From NCBI RefSeq assembly GCF_014651595.1, contig NZ_BMXE01000001.1, forward strand, positions 1 through 64,000: 64,000 nt of DNA, read 5' to 3'. The notes beneath the pieces are model-generated. The model was not told the origin of the DNA, did no database searches, and saw nothing but the letters and a program-made list of their open reading frames with translations. This DNA comes from Pseudovibrio japonicus. GTDB taxonomy: Bacteria; Pseudomonadota; Alphaproteobacteria; Rhizobiales; Stappiaceae. How positions within the stretch are numbered: the stretch's first letter is position 1; every line of letters begins with the position of its first letter. The position numbers were made by a program, and so were the translations under genes. Below are positions 9,674 through 18,801 of the stretch, piece after piece.

Positions 9674-10658
9674 TTTCAGCCGTACAGTTCTTCAATCCCA
9701 TTGGACGGATGCCAAGTCGTTTGAACAGAGCAGCGTCCTTTGTGTCTTCCGGGTTATCTGCTGTGAGCAAGGTTTCACCTTTAAAGATGGAGTTTGCCCC
9801 AGCAAAGAAACACATTGCCTGCGTTTCATCGGACATTTCAGTTCGGCCAGCAGACAGGCGTACATGAGACTTTGGCATCATGATACGTGCAACGGAGATC
9901 AGGCGTACGAAGTCGATCGGATCAACCGGAGCTGCATCTTCGAGCGGTGTTCCTTCGATTGGAATGAGCATGTTGATTGGCACGCTGTCTGGATGCGCTT
10001 CCAAGGTGGCAAGAGACACCAGCATGTCCAGGCGATCCATGTCCTGTTCGCCCATGCCGACAATGCCACCGGAGCAGACCTTGATACCGGATTCTTTTAC
10101 CAAATTGAGTGTCTCAATACGGTCGGAGAATTTCCGGGTCGTGATGACTTCACTGTAGTAACGCTCGGAGGTGTCGATGTTGTGGTTATAGTAGTCCAAC
10201 CCAGCATCTTTCAGGCGCAGGATTTGTTCTGGAGTCAGCATACCGAGTGTCATGCAGCTCTCCATGCCGAGCTCCTTGACGCCTTCCACCATCATCTCAA
10301 TGGCACGCATGTCGCGATCTTTTGGAGAGCGCCAAGCTGCGCCCATACAATAACGCGTTGCGCCACCTTCCTTTGCTTTTTTGGCTTCAGCAAGAACGCG
10401 CTGTACTTCCAGAAGCTTTGAAGCAGGAAGATCTGCATTATTGCGAGCAGACTGGCTGCAATAAGCACAATCTTCCGGGCAACCGCCTGTCTTGATGCTT
10501 AAGAGCTGACTCTGCTGGACCTCATTGGGGTCAAAATGCTCGCGATGAACGCAGTGAGCTTTAAACAGCAGATCATTAAACGGCAGGTTGTAAAGAGCCT
10601 CGGCTTCTTCACGCGTCCAGTTTGTACGGATGTCAGATGAATTTTGCACGCAGTTCAA
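9657..10658 (-). CDS. bioB: BioB, biotin synthase (radical SAM)
   Basis: Inserts sulfur into dethiobiotin. The radical-SAM motif C-x3-C-x2-C is in [12 protein letters not shown], followed by SIKTGG- and [13 protein letters not shown] family motifs. The C-terminal region with [23 protein letters not shown] is intact. The start is uncertain because no ATG lies near the conserved N-terminus. A TTG at 10658 has AGGGGA about 10 bases upstream and is preferred. A GTG at 10649 (giving [12 protein letters not shown]) and a GTG at 10718 are alternatives. It is the first gene of the biotin operon. I could not find a BioR-type palindrome upstream. Confidence 0.93.
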   Translation of the reverse strand: MNCVQNSSDIRTNWTREEAEALYNLPFNDLLFKAHCVHREHFDPNEVQQSQLLSIKTGGCPEDCAYCSQSARNNADLPASKLLEVQRVLAEAKKAKEGGATRYCMGAAWRSPKDRDMRAIEMMVEGVKELGMESCMTLGMLTPEQILRLKDAGLDYYNHNIDTSERYYSEVITTRKFSDRIETLNLVKESGIKVCSGGIVGMGEQDMDRLDMLVSLATLEAHPDSVPINMLIPIEGTPLEDAAPVDPIDFVRLISVARIMMPKSHVRLSAGRTEMSDETQAMCFFAGANSIFKGETLLTADNPEDTKDAALFKRLGIRPMGLKNCTAENEPAE

Positions 10659-10955
10659 CTCGTTAATTTCCCCTAAGGCGTGTTTTGCCGTGAAATACAG
10701 CAAAAATGTGGCGTACACAATGTTCGATTAGGAGAAACGCCAAAATTAGCCGAATTGCGCACGCTGCCTCCCTCCGGGGGTGCCGGAATGTGAGACGGCC
10801 TTGCCTACAAGCATCAGGATGCTTCGATGGTATGCAGCTTAGAATGCCTCACCCATATTGCGGATCAATTCGTGATGTGCAGACCCAACAGAGAGATATG
10901 CATCGCTCTTCCACGGGAAGCGTTCTGTGCGTTTAAAATATATTCTGGGGAAGAG

Positions 10956-11032
10956 TGGCGATCCCTGCAGGATTCGAACCTGCGACCGTCGGCTTAGAAG
11001 GCCGGTGCTCTATCCAGCTGAGCTAAGGGACC
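10956..11032 (-). tRNA. tRNA-Arg (anticodon TCT)
   Basis: On the minus strand the acceptor GGTCCCT pairs with AGGGATC (one G-T wobble). The D arm is GCTC..GAGC, the anticodon loop is CTTCTAA with TCT, the T arm is normal with TTCGAAT, and a discriminator G plus encoded CCA ends at 10956. Length is 77 nt. Confidence 0.97.
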
Positions 11033-11042
11033 GCTTTGGCTC

Positions 11043-11060
11043 GGGGCGAGTGCTCGCCCC
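11043..11060 (-). promoter_or_regulatory. GC-rich hairpin in the tRNA-Arg leader
   Basis: GGGGCGAG-TG-CTCGCCCC is a perfect 8-bp stem between the tRNA-Arg promoter and the mature 5' end. It may help 5' processing or act as a weak stop for the upstream minus-strand gene. There is no T-run, so it is not a clear terminator. Confidence 0.45.
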
Positions 11061-11073
11061 TTGCGTGGGATGT

Positions 11074-11102
11074 TTCATAAGGCGGTTAGAGAATAATCTC
11101 AA
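11074..11102 (-). promoter_or_regulatory. Sigma-70-type promoter of tRNA-Arg
   Basis: On the minus strand TTGAGA (11097-11102) and TATGAA (11074-11079) are separated by 17 bases, about 40 bases upstream of the tRNA. The promoter sits directly behind the stop of the NDUFS4-family gene. Confidence 0.5.
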
Positions 11103-11111
11103 TGCCGAAAC

Positions 11112-11417
11112 TTAATGTGTCCACGGAGATAATCTATCAAAACGGAAATTATCTGAATACGATGCGCGGTGGTACTTGCGCTTGCTCTCTTCGTCGACAC
11201 GGAACTGCATGTTATTGCGCTTTGCGTAGGCTACTGCTTCTTCTTTGGTGGAGAACTTTAGCCGCACCTGCTGCGTCATGTCACCGGAAGAGGTGTAGCC
11301 CATCAGAGGGTCGATTGATTTGGGAGACTGCGGATCAAATTCCAGCACCCAGTTTTTTGTATTGCGGGTTCCGGACTGCATTGCAGTTTTGGCTGGATTG
11401 TAAATGCGAGCGACCAT
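11112..11417 (-). CDS. NDUFS4/AQDQ-family complex I accessory subunit
   Basis: A 101-residue protein of the ETC complex I conserved-region family (mitochondrial NDUFS4 homologue). It shows the family pattern ARIYNPAKTAMQSG.., WVLEFDP, DPLMGYTSSGDM and VRLKFSTKEEAVAYAKRN. In alphaproteobacteria and mitochondria this subunit sits on the hydrophilic arm of NADH:ubiquinone oxidoreductase near the N-module. It stands alone, not in a nuo operon, as is usual for the bacterial gene. ATG at 11417 gives the full family N-terminus. Confidence 0.88.
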   Translation of the reverse strand: MVARIYNPAKTAMQSGTRNTKNWVLEFDPQSPKSIDPLMGYTSSGDMTQQVRLKFSTKEEAVAYAKRNNMQFRVDEESKRKYHRASYSDNFRFDRLSPWTH

Positions 11418-11460
11418 GTAACCTCTCTTTTCGCATCAGATTACTGAAACGCGTTTTCCA

Positions 11461-11658
11461 ATGCTATATACCAGTTTTCTTTTTTCATCTCCAATTATGC
11501 CATTGGTGTCAATGCGTTTGGTAAAGCTATACCGATTTCTCTTAGCAAGTAACTATAGATGCACTGATTGCGGCACTAAGTGCAATATTTGCGCTCATAA
11601 GTGCAATATTTGCGGCTCTACTACCAGTATTACTGGTGGAGCCATGCAGATGATTTAA
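11461..11658 (+). CDS. Possible small cysteine-rich protein with a heptad C-x2-C repeat
   Basis: A 65-codon frame, not recognised as any family. The first 30 residues are hydrophobic with basic residues. The second half contains three consecutive seven-residue units of the form CxxCxxx: CTDCGTK, CNICAHK and CNICGST. This gives six cysteines at regular 2-3-2-3-2 spacing before a Gly/Ser/Thr-rich tail. At DNA level the last two units are a near-exact 21-base tandem repeat in frame. No good ribosome-binding site precedes the ATG at 11461, and in-frame ATGs at 11497 and 11512 are alternatives. It may be a metal-binding or modified peptide, or a chance frame through a repeated DNA site. Coding status is unproven. 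Confidence 0.3.
   Translation: MLYTSFLFSSPIMPLVSMRLVKLYRFLLASNYRCTDCGTKCNICAHKCNICGSTTSITGGAMQMI
11574..11613. repeat. 21-base tandem repeat with internal palindromes
   Basis: GCAATATTTGC, itself an inverted repeat, occurs at 11582-11592 and 11603-11613, exactly 21 bases apart (two helical turns). The palindrome GCACTAAGTGC overlaps the first copy at 11574-11584, and a further inverted repeat around CCAGTATTACTGG follows near 11630. It could be a pair of operator sites or the coding repeat of the small cysteine-rich frame. Confidence 0.6.
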
Positions 11659-12000
11659 ATGGAGAAACCGCGAAGATTGCATGATATTTCTGCATCTAGT
11701 TAATTCTCCAAAGTTTCTAGACATTTTTAACTTGAAATATACGAGAGACAAAACTAGTTTGCCGGCGAACAGGGCGGTCATCGGTAACATTATCGTTTGA
11801 GGATAGCTTCATATCACGAAGTTCCTCGCGTTTTCTGCCGAGGTCTGCTTAATTGACGGCAACACTGCCAAATTTAACTGTGCACTCAGCTCCCCGATTC
11901 TGATGATAACGGGAGGTTCGGGACTTCAGTCAGGTGCTATACCTGCTGCCGAGTGCATGAAAATCTACGCGAAGAAGACGCGGCGAAAAAAGTATACAGC

Positions 12001-13491
12001 ATGTCTAACCTTAGAAAAAAGCCAACTCTAGACAAAGACTTAGATAAGTTTTCCAGGCTAGAGCTGGCCGGCAACACGATGGCACGTCCATTGGTTGCTC
12101 CTGCGGTCGCATTTGTTTTTCTAATGTTCGCTATGGCGATGGCGGGTTTTTACGTTTCCGACCATCCTAACGCTATTATCATTGTTGCTGCAGCGGGTAT
12201 TGGCGCCTATCTGGCGATCAATATCGGCGCAAATGATGTGGCTAACAATGTGGGCCCCTCTGTTGGCTCAAAAGCTCTTACAATTGGCGGCGCTTTGCTG
12301 CTTGCAGCCGTATTCGAGAGTGCTGGTGCTTTGATTGCCGGTGGTGACGTTGTCTCGACGGTTTCCAAGGGTATCATCGACGCAACACAGGTTGCTGATT
12401 ACACCGACTTCGTACAGCTGATGCTTGCAGCCCTGATTTCCGCTGCGGTCTGGCTGAACCTTGCGACCTGGATTGGGGCGCCTGTTTCGACCACACACTC
12501 AGTTGTCGGTGGTGTTATGGGCGGTGGCATTGCCGCTGCTGGCTTTAACTCTGTAAGCTGGGGCACAATGTCCGGCATTGCTGCTAGCTGGGTTATATCC
12601 CCATTGCTTGGCGGTATTATTGCAGCGCTCTTCCTCGCCTTCATCAAATCCTTCATCATCTACCAGCAAGATAAAATTGCCGCTGCCCGTCGCTGGGTGC
12701 CAATTCTTATTGCGATTATGGCAGGTGCCTTTGCCACGTATCTGGCAATGAAGGGTCTGAAGAAGCTCGTGAAGATCGAGATCGAAATGGCGCTCCTTCT
12801 TGGCGCTATTGCGTTCGTTGCTGCGCTGGCTATTTGCCGCCCACTGATCCGCAAGCAGTCAGAAGGTATGGAAAACCGGAACCAGTCCCTTCGTACATTG
12901 TTCCGCTGGCCTTTGATTTTCTCTGCAGCGCTACTTTCATTTGCGCATGGTGCAAACGACGTTGCTAACGCAATTGGCCCTCTCGCTGCGATCGTCCACA
13001 CCGTGCAGGAAGGCGGCATTGCAAGTGCGGTAACTATTCCGCTCTGGGTTATGCTGATTGGTGCGTTTGGTATTTCCTTCGGCCTGATGCTGTTCGGCCC
13101 AAAGCTGATCCGTATGGTGGGCGAAAAGATCACCAAACTGAACCCGATGCGCGCCTACTGCGTATCCCTATCCGCTGCGATCACCGTGATCTTTGCAAGT
13201 TGGCTGGGTCTTCCGGTGAGCTCCACCCATATCGCTGTTGGCGCGATCTTTGGCGTTGGCTTCTTCCGTGAGTGGTACACCATGAAATCCAAGCGCCGCA
13301 TCGCTTTCGTGAAAGAAAGCACCGGCATGGAGAACTACAAGCAGAACCGGGTGAAAGAAGACGAGAAGCGTCGTAGACTGGTTCGTCGCTCGCACTTCAT
13401 GACCATTATCGCTGCCTGGGTCATTACGGTACCAGCTGCTGCACTTTTGTCAGCTGCTCTGTATTATGTACTGGAATTCTTCGTGATGTAA
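12001..13491 (+). CDS. pit: PiT-family inorganic phosphate permease
   Basis: A low-affinity phosphate:cation symporter of the inner membrane, 496 residues. Both halves carry the PiT signature: GANDVANNVGPSVGSKAL in the first and HGANDVANAIGPLAA in the second. Each is followed by the paired G-x-PVS-T/S-TH motifs (GAPVSTTHSVVGG and GLPVSSTHIAVG). About ten to twelve hydrophobic helices surround a charged central loop. The ATG at 12001 (MSNLRKK) is preferred over a GTG at 11953 because the extra residues look non-conserved. It stands alone and ends in a strong terminator. No PhoB box was recognised upstream. Confidence 0.94.
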   Translation: MSNLRKKPTLDKDLDKFSRLELAGNTMARPLVAPAVAFVFLMFAMAMAGFYVSDHPNAIIIVAAAGIGAYLAINIGANDVANNVGPSVGSKALTIGGALLLAAVFESAGALIAGGDVVSTVSKGIIDATQVADYTDFVQLMLAALISAAVWLNLATWIGAPVSTTHSVVGGVMGGGIAAAGFNSVSWGTMSGIAASWVISPLLGGIIAALFLAFIKSFIIYQQDKIAAARRWVPILIAIMAGAFATYLAMKGLKKLVKIEIEMALLLGAIAFVAALAICRPLIRKQSEGMENRNQSLRTLFRWPLIFSAALLSFAHGANDVANAIGPLAAIVHTVQEGGIASAVTIPLWVMLIGAFGISFGLMLFGPKLIRMVGEKITKLNPMRAYCVSLSAAITVIFASWLGLPVSSTHIAVGAIFGVGFFREWYTMKSKRRIAFVKESTGMENYKQNRVKEDEKRRRLVRRSHFMTIIAAWVITVPAAALLSAALYYVLEFFVM

Positions 13492-13516
13492 GCACGCATC
13501 ACCACAACAAGACTTT

Positions 13517-13549
13517 AAAAGCCCGGAGGTTATCACCTTCGGGCTTTTT
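13517..13549 (+). terminator. Terminator of the phosphate permease gene
   Basis: AAAAGCCCGGAGG and CCTTCGGGCTTTTT form a 13-bp stem with one mismatch and the loop TTATCA, ending in five T residues, 26 bases after the stop codon. Confidence 0.9.
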
Positions 13550-13773
13550 CTATTCGCAGGGTCGCTGGGAGGCGTGACCGCATGGCGTCGGCTCTGGCTA
13601 TCCCGCTTGGAACCCCGGCCATTTGCGAGCCACGCAGCAAGACTGCATGAGCCTGCTTTCGGCACAGCTATAATGCTAACAAAGCCCTTCCCATCTGCCC
13701 TTTAAAACCTATCGCTTATTTGCTGTGGTTTATATTATTCTGCTCACATACTTATCTATCGAAAGAAGACCTG

Positions 13774-14253
13774 ATGCATTCAATTCCCATTCGAGCTTTC
13801 CTCATCTCAGTTGTTGCCATTCGTCAATCGGAATTGGGACATGAGGTTTTACTCCTCAAAAGGACTCAGACCTTAGTAGGCGAATGGTGCCAGGTCGCAG
13901 GGAAAATAGAAGCTGAAGAAACTGCGTGGCAAGCCGCACTACGTGAGCTAAACGAAGAGACAAAATTGACGCCGACTTCTCTGTTTTCTGCTGATATAAA
14001 CGAGCAGTTCTATGAAGCTGGTCGTGATGCGATTACCGTAGCTCCCGTGTTTGCGGCAGTGATCAATTCAACCGACACGGTATCGCTAAATCACGAACAC
14101 AGCGAATATCGCTGGGTCAGCTTTGATGACGCTATAGAAATGGTTGCCTTTGGAGGTCAGCGGCGGATTTTGCGATGGATTGAAGACGAATTTGTCAAAA
14201 GACAGCCATGCAAACATCTGCTGATTCAGACGGAGGAAGCTGCTGCGTGCTAG
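13774..14253 (+). CDS. Nudix hydrolase (NUDIX domain protein)
   Basis: A 159-residue Nudix-fold protein. The Nudix box reads G-x5-E-x7-REL-x-EE (GKIEAEE, then RELNEET), with all catalytic glutamates present. The late glycine of the box is replaced by lysine (EETKL instead of EExGL). After the box comes the usual YEAGRDAITVAPVFAA and EHSEYRWVSFDDA. The best match in style is dNTP- or NUDIX-type pyrophosphohydrolases; the substrate cannot be read. The ATG at 13774 follows a purine-rich GAAAGAAGA and replaces an upstream frame opening at 13720. No operon partner. Confidence 0.85.
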   Translation: MHSIPIRAFLISVVAIRQSELGHEVLLLKRTQTLVGEWCQVAGKIEAEETAWQAALRELNEETKLTPTSLFSADINEQFYEAGRDAITVAPVFAAVINSTDTVSLNHEHSEYRWVSFDDAIEMVAFGGQRRILRWIEDEFVKRQPCKHLLIQTEEAAAC

Positions 14254-14369
14254 CGCTCTCTTCTGAAGGGTTTCTCAGGAGGCCACTGCAACGACATAGA
14301 GAAACGCAAAATCGCGCCAATAATAACGACTATTTTGATGCATTGTGAATTTATATGGGAAAGTGAAGA

Positions 14370-14446
<77 letters not shown>

Positions 14447-14468
14447 AACTAATCTTCGGGTTGATAGA

Positions 14469-14545
<77 letters not shown>

Positions 14546-14566
14546 ATCTATCTACGGGTTGATGAA

Positions 14567-14643
<77 letters not shown>

Positions 14644-14644
14644 A

Positions 14645-14680
14645 TCTCATCAACGTGACGCCCTGCGGCGTCTTGTTGAG
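14645..14680 (-). promoter_or_regulatory. Leader hairpin before the tRNA-Pro array
   Basis: On the minus strand CTCAAC-AA-GACGCC, loop GCAG, GGCGTC-AC-GTTGATGAG forms a long stem with a small internal loop between the promoter and the first tRNA. It may guide processing of the polycistronic tRNA transcript. Confidence 0.45.
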
Positions 14681-14685
14681 GCAGG

Positions 14686-14715
14686 TATATAGGCAGAGTT
14701 TTAAAGCTTGGCAAG
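14686..14715 (-). promoter_or_regulatory. Sigma-70-type promoter of the tRNA-Pro array
   Basis: CTTGCC (14710-14715) and TATATA (14686-14691) on the minus strand with an 18-base spacer, 43 bases before the first tRNA. Confidence 0.6.
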
Positions 14716-15013
14716 CACGTTTTATAGTTTTTCCCAAATCATAAGAGAAAAACTCGAAAACTGTTTCGCACTGTTGAAAACTCTGAGATTTCAGGGACTT
14801 AAAGAGACCACATAAGAATAGAGAAAATTTTAGGTTTTCCGGGCGATGCGGCCATTAAACGGGATGTAACCCACCCTCACCCCAACTAGCAGCAAAGCGT
14901 CCAGCGGGGTCTATTGTCGTCGGGCATAAAACATGACTATTCAAGTGACGTAGTCCTGTGGCGAACTGGCGGGAGATTAAGGTATCACTTGAGGGAGGTG
15001 TGAAAGGACTGAG
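14716..15013. other. Intergenic stretch between the tRNA-Pro promoter and exoR, no gene seen
   Basis: No coding frame with codon structure, no stable hairpin with a T-run and no repeat was found here. Confidence 0.4.
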
Positions 15014-15910
15014 TTAATTGCTGGAGGCAACGACGAGGCCGCGCTTGGATAACCATTCATCGGCCCAATTAGCAGACTTACGACGCTCTTTTTCGGAGGC
15101 AAGAGAGAATGCTTTCTCATGCAGGGCAACAATCCATGCGTTGCTCTCACTACCTGCAACCTGACGACGTGCCAGTGTCATCCATTTCAAGCCCGTCATA
15201 CGTGCTGCTGTCATCTCCTTAGAGAAAAAGAGCAGTTCACCAAATTTGGCCTGTGCCCCCACATGCCCTTTGACAGCAGCCAGTTTCAGCCAGCGGGCTG
15301 CAAGGCGGCGATCAAAATCGGGCAGCCTGTTGTCCAGATACATAAGGCCCAGATTGTACTGCGCATCTGCGTCACCAAAATACGAGGCCGCATATGTAAA
15401 GACTTCGTGCGCTTTATGAGGGTTCTTCTTTACCGGAGTGTCGTCGATCCCTGTGAGGAAGTAGCGTCCGATTTCAACAAGCGCACTTGCAACAAACGGT
15501 GCAGAATGGGATTTTGGGCCATCGGAAGAGTATTCACGGACAACCTGCGAGAAATATCGAAACGCCTGAAGATCGTCTTCTGGCACCCCATCACCTTGAG
15601 AGTACATTCTGCCCAACTTCCAGGCGGCCATGGCCTGTCCGTTTTGTGCGGCGTAGCGTAATGGTGAAAGTGCTTTGTCCTTCTCGCCGGAATAGTAGGC
15701 GCGTGCACCTTCTTTCAATGCTTGTTGAGGCGTGACCTTTGCCATCTGATTGACGGCAGCCATTGCGTTCGTGCCTTTGTTGGCGTCAAGCGCTTGTGCG
15801 TTCCCGACAGCAAAAAAGGTAAGAACCGAGGCACAGCCCAGACTTGCAATGAGACGCGCGAACGCACCGCTGTGCGTTACAATACCATCCATAAACAAAG
15901 CATTTTTCAA
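15014..15910 (-). CDS. exoR: ExoR-type periplasmic Sel1-repeat regulator
   Basis: In Sinorhizobium, ExoR is a periplasmic inhibitor of the ExoS sensor of the ExoS-ChvI system. It controls exopolysaccharide and flagella, and proteolysis relieves it. This 298-residue product has a signal peptide (hydrophobic residues 18-40, ending NAQA). Tetratricopeptide-like Sel1 repeats follow (AAWKLGRMYSQGDGVPEDDLQAFRYF; ADAQYNLGLMYL; VGAQAKFGELLFF). The length, slightly above 268-residue rhizobial ExoR, is explained by an extended N-terminus; a second ATG at 15889 may be the true start. It is monocistronic and divergent from parE. Confidence 0.82.
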   Translation of the reverse strand: MKNALFMDGIVTHSGAFARLIASLGCASVLTFFAVGNAQALDANKGTNAMAAVNQMAKVTPQQALKEGARAYYSGEKDKALSPLRYAAQNGQAMAAWKLGRMYSQGDGVPEDDLQAFRYFSQVVREYSSDGPKSHSAPFVASALVEIGRYFLTGIDDTPVKKNPHKAHEVFTYAASYFGDADAQYNLGLMYLDNRLPDFDRRLAARWLKLAAVKGHVGAQAKFGELLFFSKEMTAARMTGLKWMTLARRQVAGSESNAWIVALHEKAFSLASEKERRKSANWADEWLSKRGLVVASSN

Positions 15911-16500
15911 AGTGCCTCACTTGACCGTTGTCGAAGGACGAACGGTTCTGACTTCTTAATCAATTCATGCCGACGCTATGGTTTCAGGCTATGAAAGAGA
16001 AAAATGTCAATTTTGTTTCCAAAGAAGATGTTTCTTCAAATTGTCACAAATGATCTTACAAATGCCTATCTTTTTGTTAGGCCAACAAAAAACGTACACA
16101 GTTCGGCCGGTTTCAAATATAGACAAGGCAAACTATCCAATTTCCCAGAGCCGAGCCAGTGTCAGTTTCCACAATCCTAGTCAGCACGGATTGTTGTTGC
16201 ACGCTCGCAACAATCTGCAGCACATGACGCTACTGGTATGTGCATGCCCGGTGTAAAGTTTTCATCACAGGCTCTGAGGTAATCAGAAATGCCATTTGTA
16301 TTTTCGCCGCGAATGGCGCATATGGCTTCAGATACCCACTTTTAGTGGGATGTGGCAGATTCCGGTAAGCGAAAAAGCGTATGTTTGGCGCTTACCCACA
16401 AGGAACAAGAGTAGAACGCTGGCAGATTTTTGCCCTTTTCACTCAGTCCTGCAAAACTGCCGGTTGATTCGAGACTATTTGAGCGCAAGACCAAAGAGGT
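15911..16500. other. Intergenic stretch between exoR and parE, no gene seen
   Basis: About 590 AT-rich bases between divergent genes. They must hold both promoters, but I could not assign hexamers with confidence. Small open frames here lack conserved features. Confidence 0.4.
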
Positions 16501-18594
16501 ATGATGAGCACGCCTGATGATCTGTTTGCAGATGCTTCTAAAAGCATGGATGAGCTGACATCCTCTTCTGGAGGCACTGGGAAGAAACGAGCACCAGCAG
16601 CAAGTGCGCCAACCTCACCAGAAAAGGCCTCTTCCGCAGGGCGCAATGCTCCTGTGGGCGGTGATGCAGAATATACCGCAGCTGATATTGAGGTGCTGGA
16701 AGGTCTGGAGCCAGTCCGTCGCCGTCCTGGCATGTATATTGGTGGTACGGATGAGAAGGCGCTGCACCATCTGTTTGCTGAAGTGATCGACAACTCCATG
16801 GATGAGGCCGTTGCTGGTCACGCCAGCTGGATTGATGTCTCACTCAGTGAAGATGGCTTCCTGACGATCACAGATAACGGACGCGGTATCCCGATTGATC
16901 CGCACCCAAAATATAAAGACAAGTCCGCGCTGGAAGTCATTATGACCACCCTGCACGCTGGTGGTAAGTTTGACAGCAAGGTCTATGAGACCTCCGGCGG
17001 TCTGCACGGCGTGGGTATTTCTGTTGTGAACGCGCTTTCTGAAGAACTGGTGGTTGAAGTTGCGCGAAATCGCAAGCTATATCGCCAGACCTTCCGCCGC
17101 GGTCTTGCAGATGGCGGCCTTGAGCTGGTTGGAGATATTCATAACCGCCGGGGCACCATGGTGCGTTTCAAGCCGGACGCTGAGATCTTTGGCAAGTCGC
17201 TGAAGTTCAAGCCTGCCCGGTTAATGAGAATGGCACGGTCAAAGGCTTATTTGTTCGGCGGCGTTGAGATACGTTGGCGTTGCGCCAAAGCTCTTGCTGA
17301 TGAAGCAAATGGTATTCCTGAAAGTGCAACTTTCCACTTCCCTGGTGGCCTGAAGGATTATCTGGAAGAGGCGCTTGGCAAAGAGCGCCGTGTGACGGAA
17401 GAGGTTTTTGCTGGACGCACGCAAGCGACTGGCAAACACGGATCTGTAGAATGGGCGGTTGCCTGGTTTGCTGGTGACGGCTTTGTCAATTCTTACTGTA
17501 ACACCGTTCCAACACCTGAAGGCGGTACGCATGAAACAGGCCTTCGTTACGCGTTACTGCGGGGGCTGAAGGCCTATGGAGAGCTGATTGGCAATAAGAA
17601 GGCTTCCATTATTACTGGTGATGATGTGTTGACGTCTGCTGCCGGCATGCTGTCCGTATTCGTTCGCGAGCCGGAATTTGTTGGCCAGACCAAAGACAAG
17701 CTGGCGACCAACGAAGCGACACGGATTGCTGAGAATGCGGTTCGTGATGCGTTTGACCACTGGCTGACAGCCTCACCTAACCAAGCCAACAAGCTACTAG
17801 ATTGGGTAATCGACCGTGCTGAAGAGCGCCTTAAACGGCGTCAGGAAAAAGACGTTGCGCGCAAGACTGCGGTGCGCCGCCTGCGACTGCCGGGCAAACT
17901 TGCGGATTGTTCTACCAGTAAATCCGATGGCACTGAATTGTTTATCGTGGAGGGCGATTCTGCGGGCGGCTCTGCCAAGCAGGCGCGAAACCGCTCCACA
18001 CAGGCTGTTCTGCCGCTGCGCGGTAAGATCCTGAACGTGGCCAATGCGGGCCGAGATAAGTTGGTCGCGAACCAGCTGCTTTCTGATCTCATCCAGGCGC
18101 TGGGGTGTGGTACGCGCTCCAATTACAGTGATAAGGAGCTACGCTACGAACGCATTGTCATCATGACGGATGCTGACGTGGATGGCGCACACATTGCAGC
18201 ACTGCTCATCACCTTCTTCTATAAAGAGATGCCGGATCTGATCAATAACGGACACCTTTACCTTGCTGTTCCGCCGCTTTACCGGATCAGCCAGGGTGGA
18301 AAGACGCTTTATGCCCGTGATGATGAGCACCGTGAGGAACTCCTAAGAACCAGCTTCAAGAAGAACGGAAAGATCGAAATTGGCCGCTTCAAGGGACTCG
18401 GTGAGATGCTTCCTGCACAGCTGAAAGAGACCACGATGGACCCAAAGCGCCGTACGCTGCTTCAGGTGGTTATTAGTGATGATGACGTAATTGAGACACG
18501 TAATGCAGTTGAACAGTTGATGGGTAATAAACCAGAAGCTCGTTTCAACTTCATTCAGGAGCGCGCGGAGTTCGCCACTGATCTGGATATCTAA
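16501..18594 (+). CDS. parE: ParE, DNA topoisomerase IV subunit B
   Basis: The ATPase subunit of topoisomerase IV, which decatenates replicated chromosomes. The 697-residue protein begins with a 50-residue low-complexity tail. The GHKL ATPase domain follows (RRRPGMYIGG, EVIDNSMDEAVAGHA, DNGRGIPID, GGLHGVGISVVNALS). Next are the transducer and a TOPRIM domain with EGDSAGGSAKQARNR, PLRGKILNV and DADVDGAHIAALLITFF. FKGLGEM near the C-terminus completes the type IIA signature. The context NKPEARFNFIQERA and the absence of the long GyrB insert favour ParE over GyrB. ATG at 16501 or 16504 are both possible; GAGGT lies just upstream. Confidence 0.93.
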   Translation: MMSTPDDLFADASKSMDELTSSSGGTGKKRAPAASAPTSPEKASSAGRNAPVGGDAEYTAADIEVLEGLEPVRRRPGMYIGGTDEKALHHLFAEVIDNSMDEAVAGHASWIDVSLSEDGFLTITDNGRGIPIDPHPKYKDKSALEVIMTTLHAGGKFDSKVYETSGGLHGVGISVVNALSEELVVEVARNRKLYRQTFRRGLADGGLELVGDIHNRRGTMVRFKPDAEIFGKSLKFKPARLMRMARSKAYLFGGVEIRWRCAKALADEANGIPESATFHFPGGLKDYLEEALGKERRVTEEVFAGRTQATGKHGSVEWAVAWFAGDGFVNSYCNTVPTPEGGTHETGLRYALLRGLKAYGELIGNKKASIITGDDVLTSAAGMLSVFVREPEFVGQTKDKLATNEATRIAENAVRDAFDHWLTASPNQANKLLDWVIDRAEERLKRRQEKDVARKTAVRRLRLPGKLADCSTSKSDGTELFIVEGDSAGGSAKQARNRSTQAVLPLRGKILNVANAGRDKLVANQLLSDLIQALGCGTRSNYSDKELRYERIVIMTDADVDGAHIAALLITFFYKEMPDLINNGHLYLAVPPLYRISQGGKTLYARDDEHREELLRTSFKKNGKIEIGRFKGLGEMLPAQLKETTMDPKRRTLLQVVISDDDVIETRNAVEQLMGNKPEARFNFIQERAEFATDLDI

Positions 18595-18801
18595 AAGAGC
18601 CTTAACTGTGAATAGTTGCTGATTTCTGCGTTGGTTAGAACCCAGCAACCTCGGCATAACTTGAAGGAATATATCGGTTATACCGCAGAATTCATTGACA
18701 ACGCTGCTTAGAAATGTAGTGTTCCGCCAAACTGGTTGGAGAACCCTGTAGTTCATACGGATTCCAGCTTCTCTCCTCAATTATCGTAAAGAACATGCAA
18801 T

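Noticed and set aside
10659-10955. BioR-type operator upstream of bioB
   Set aside because: No TTATCTATAA-like palindrome could be found in the gap.
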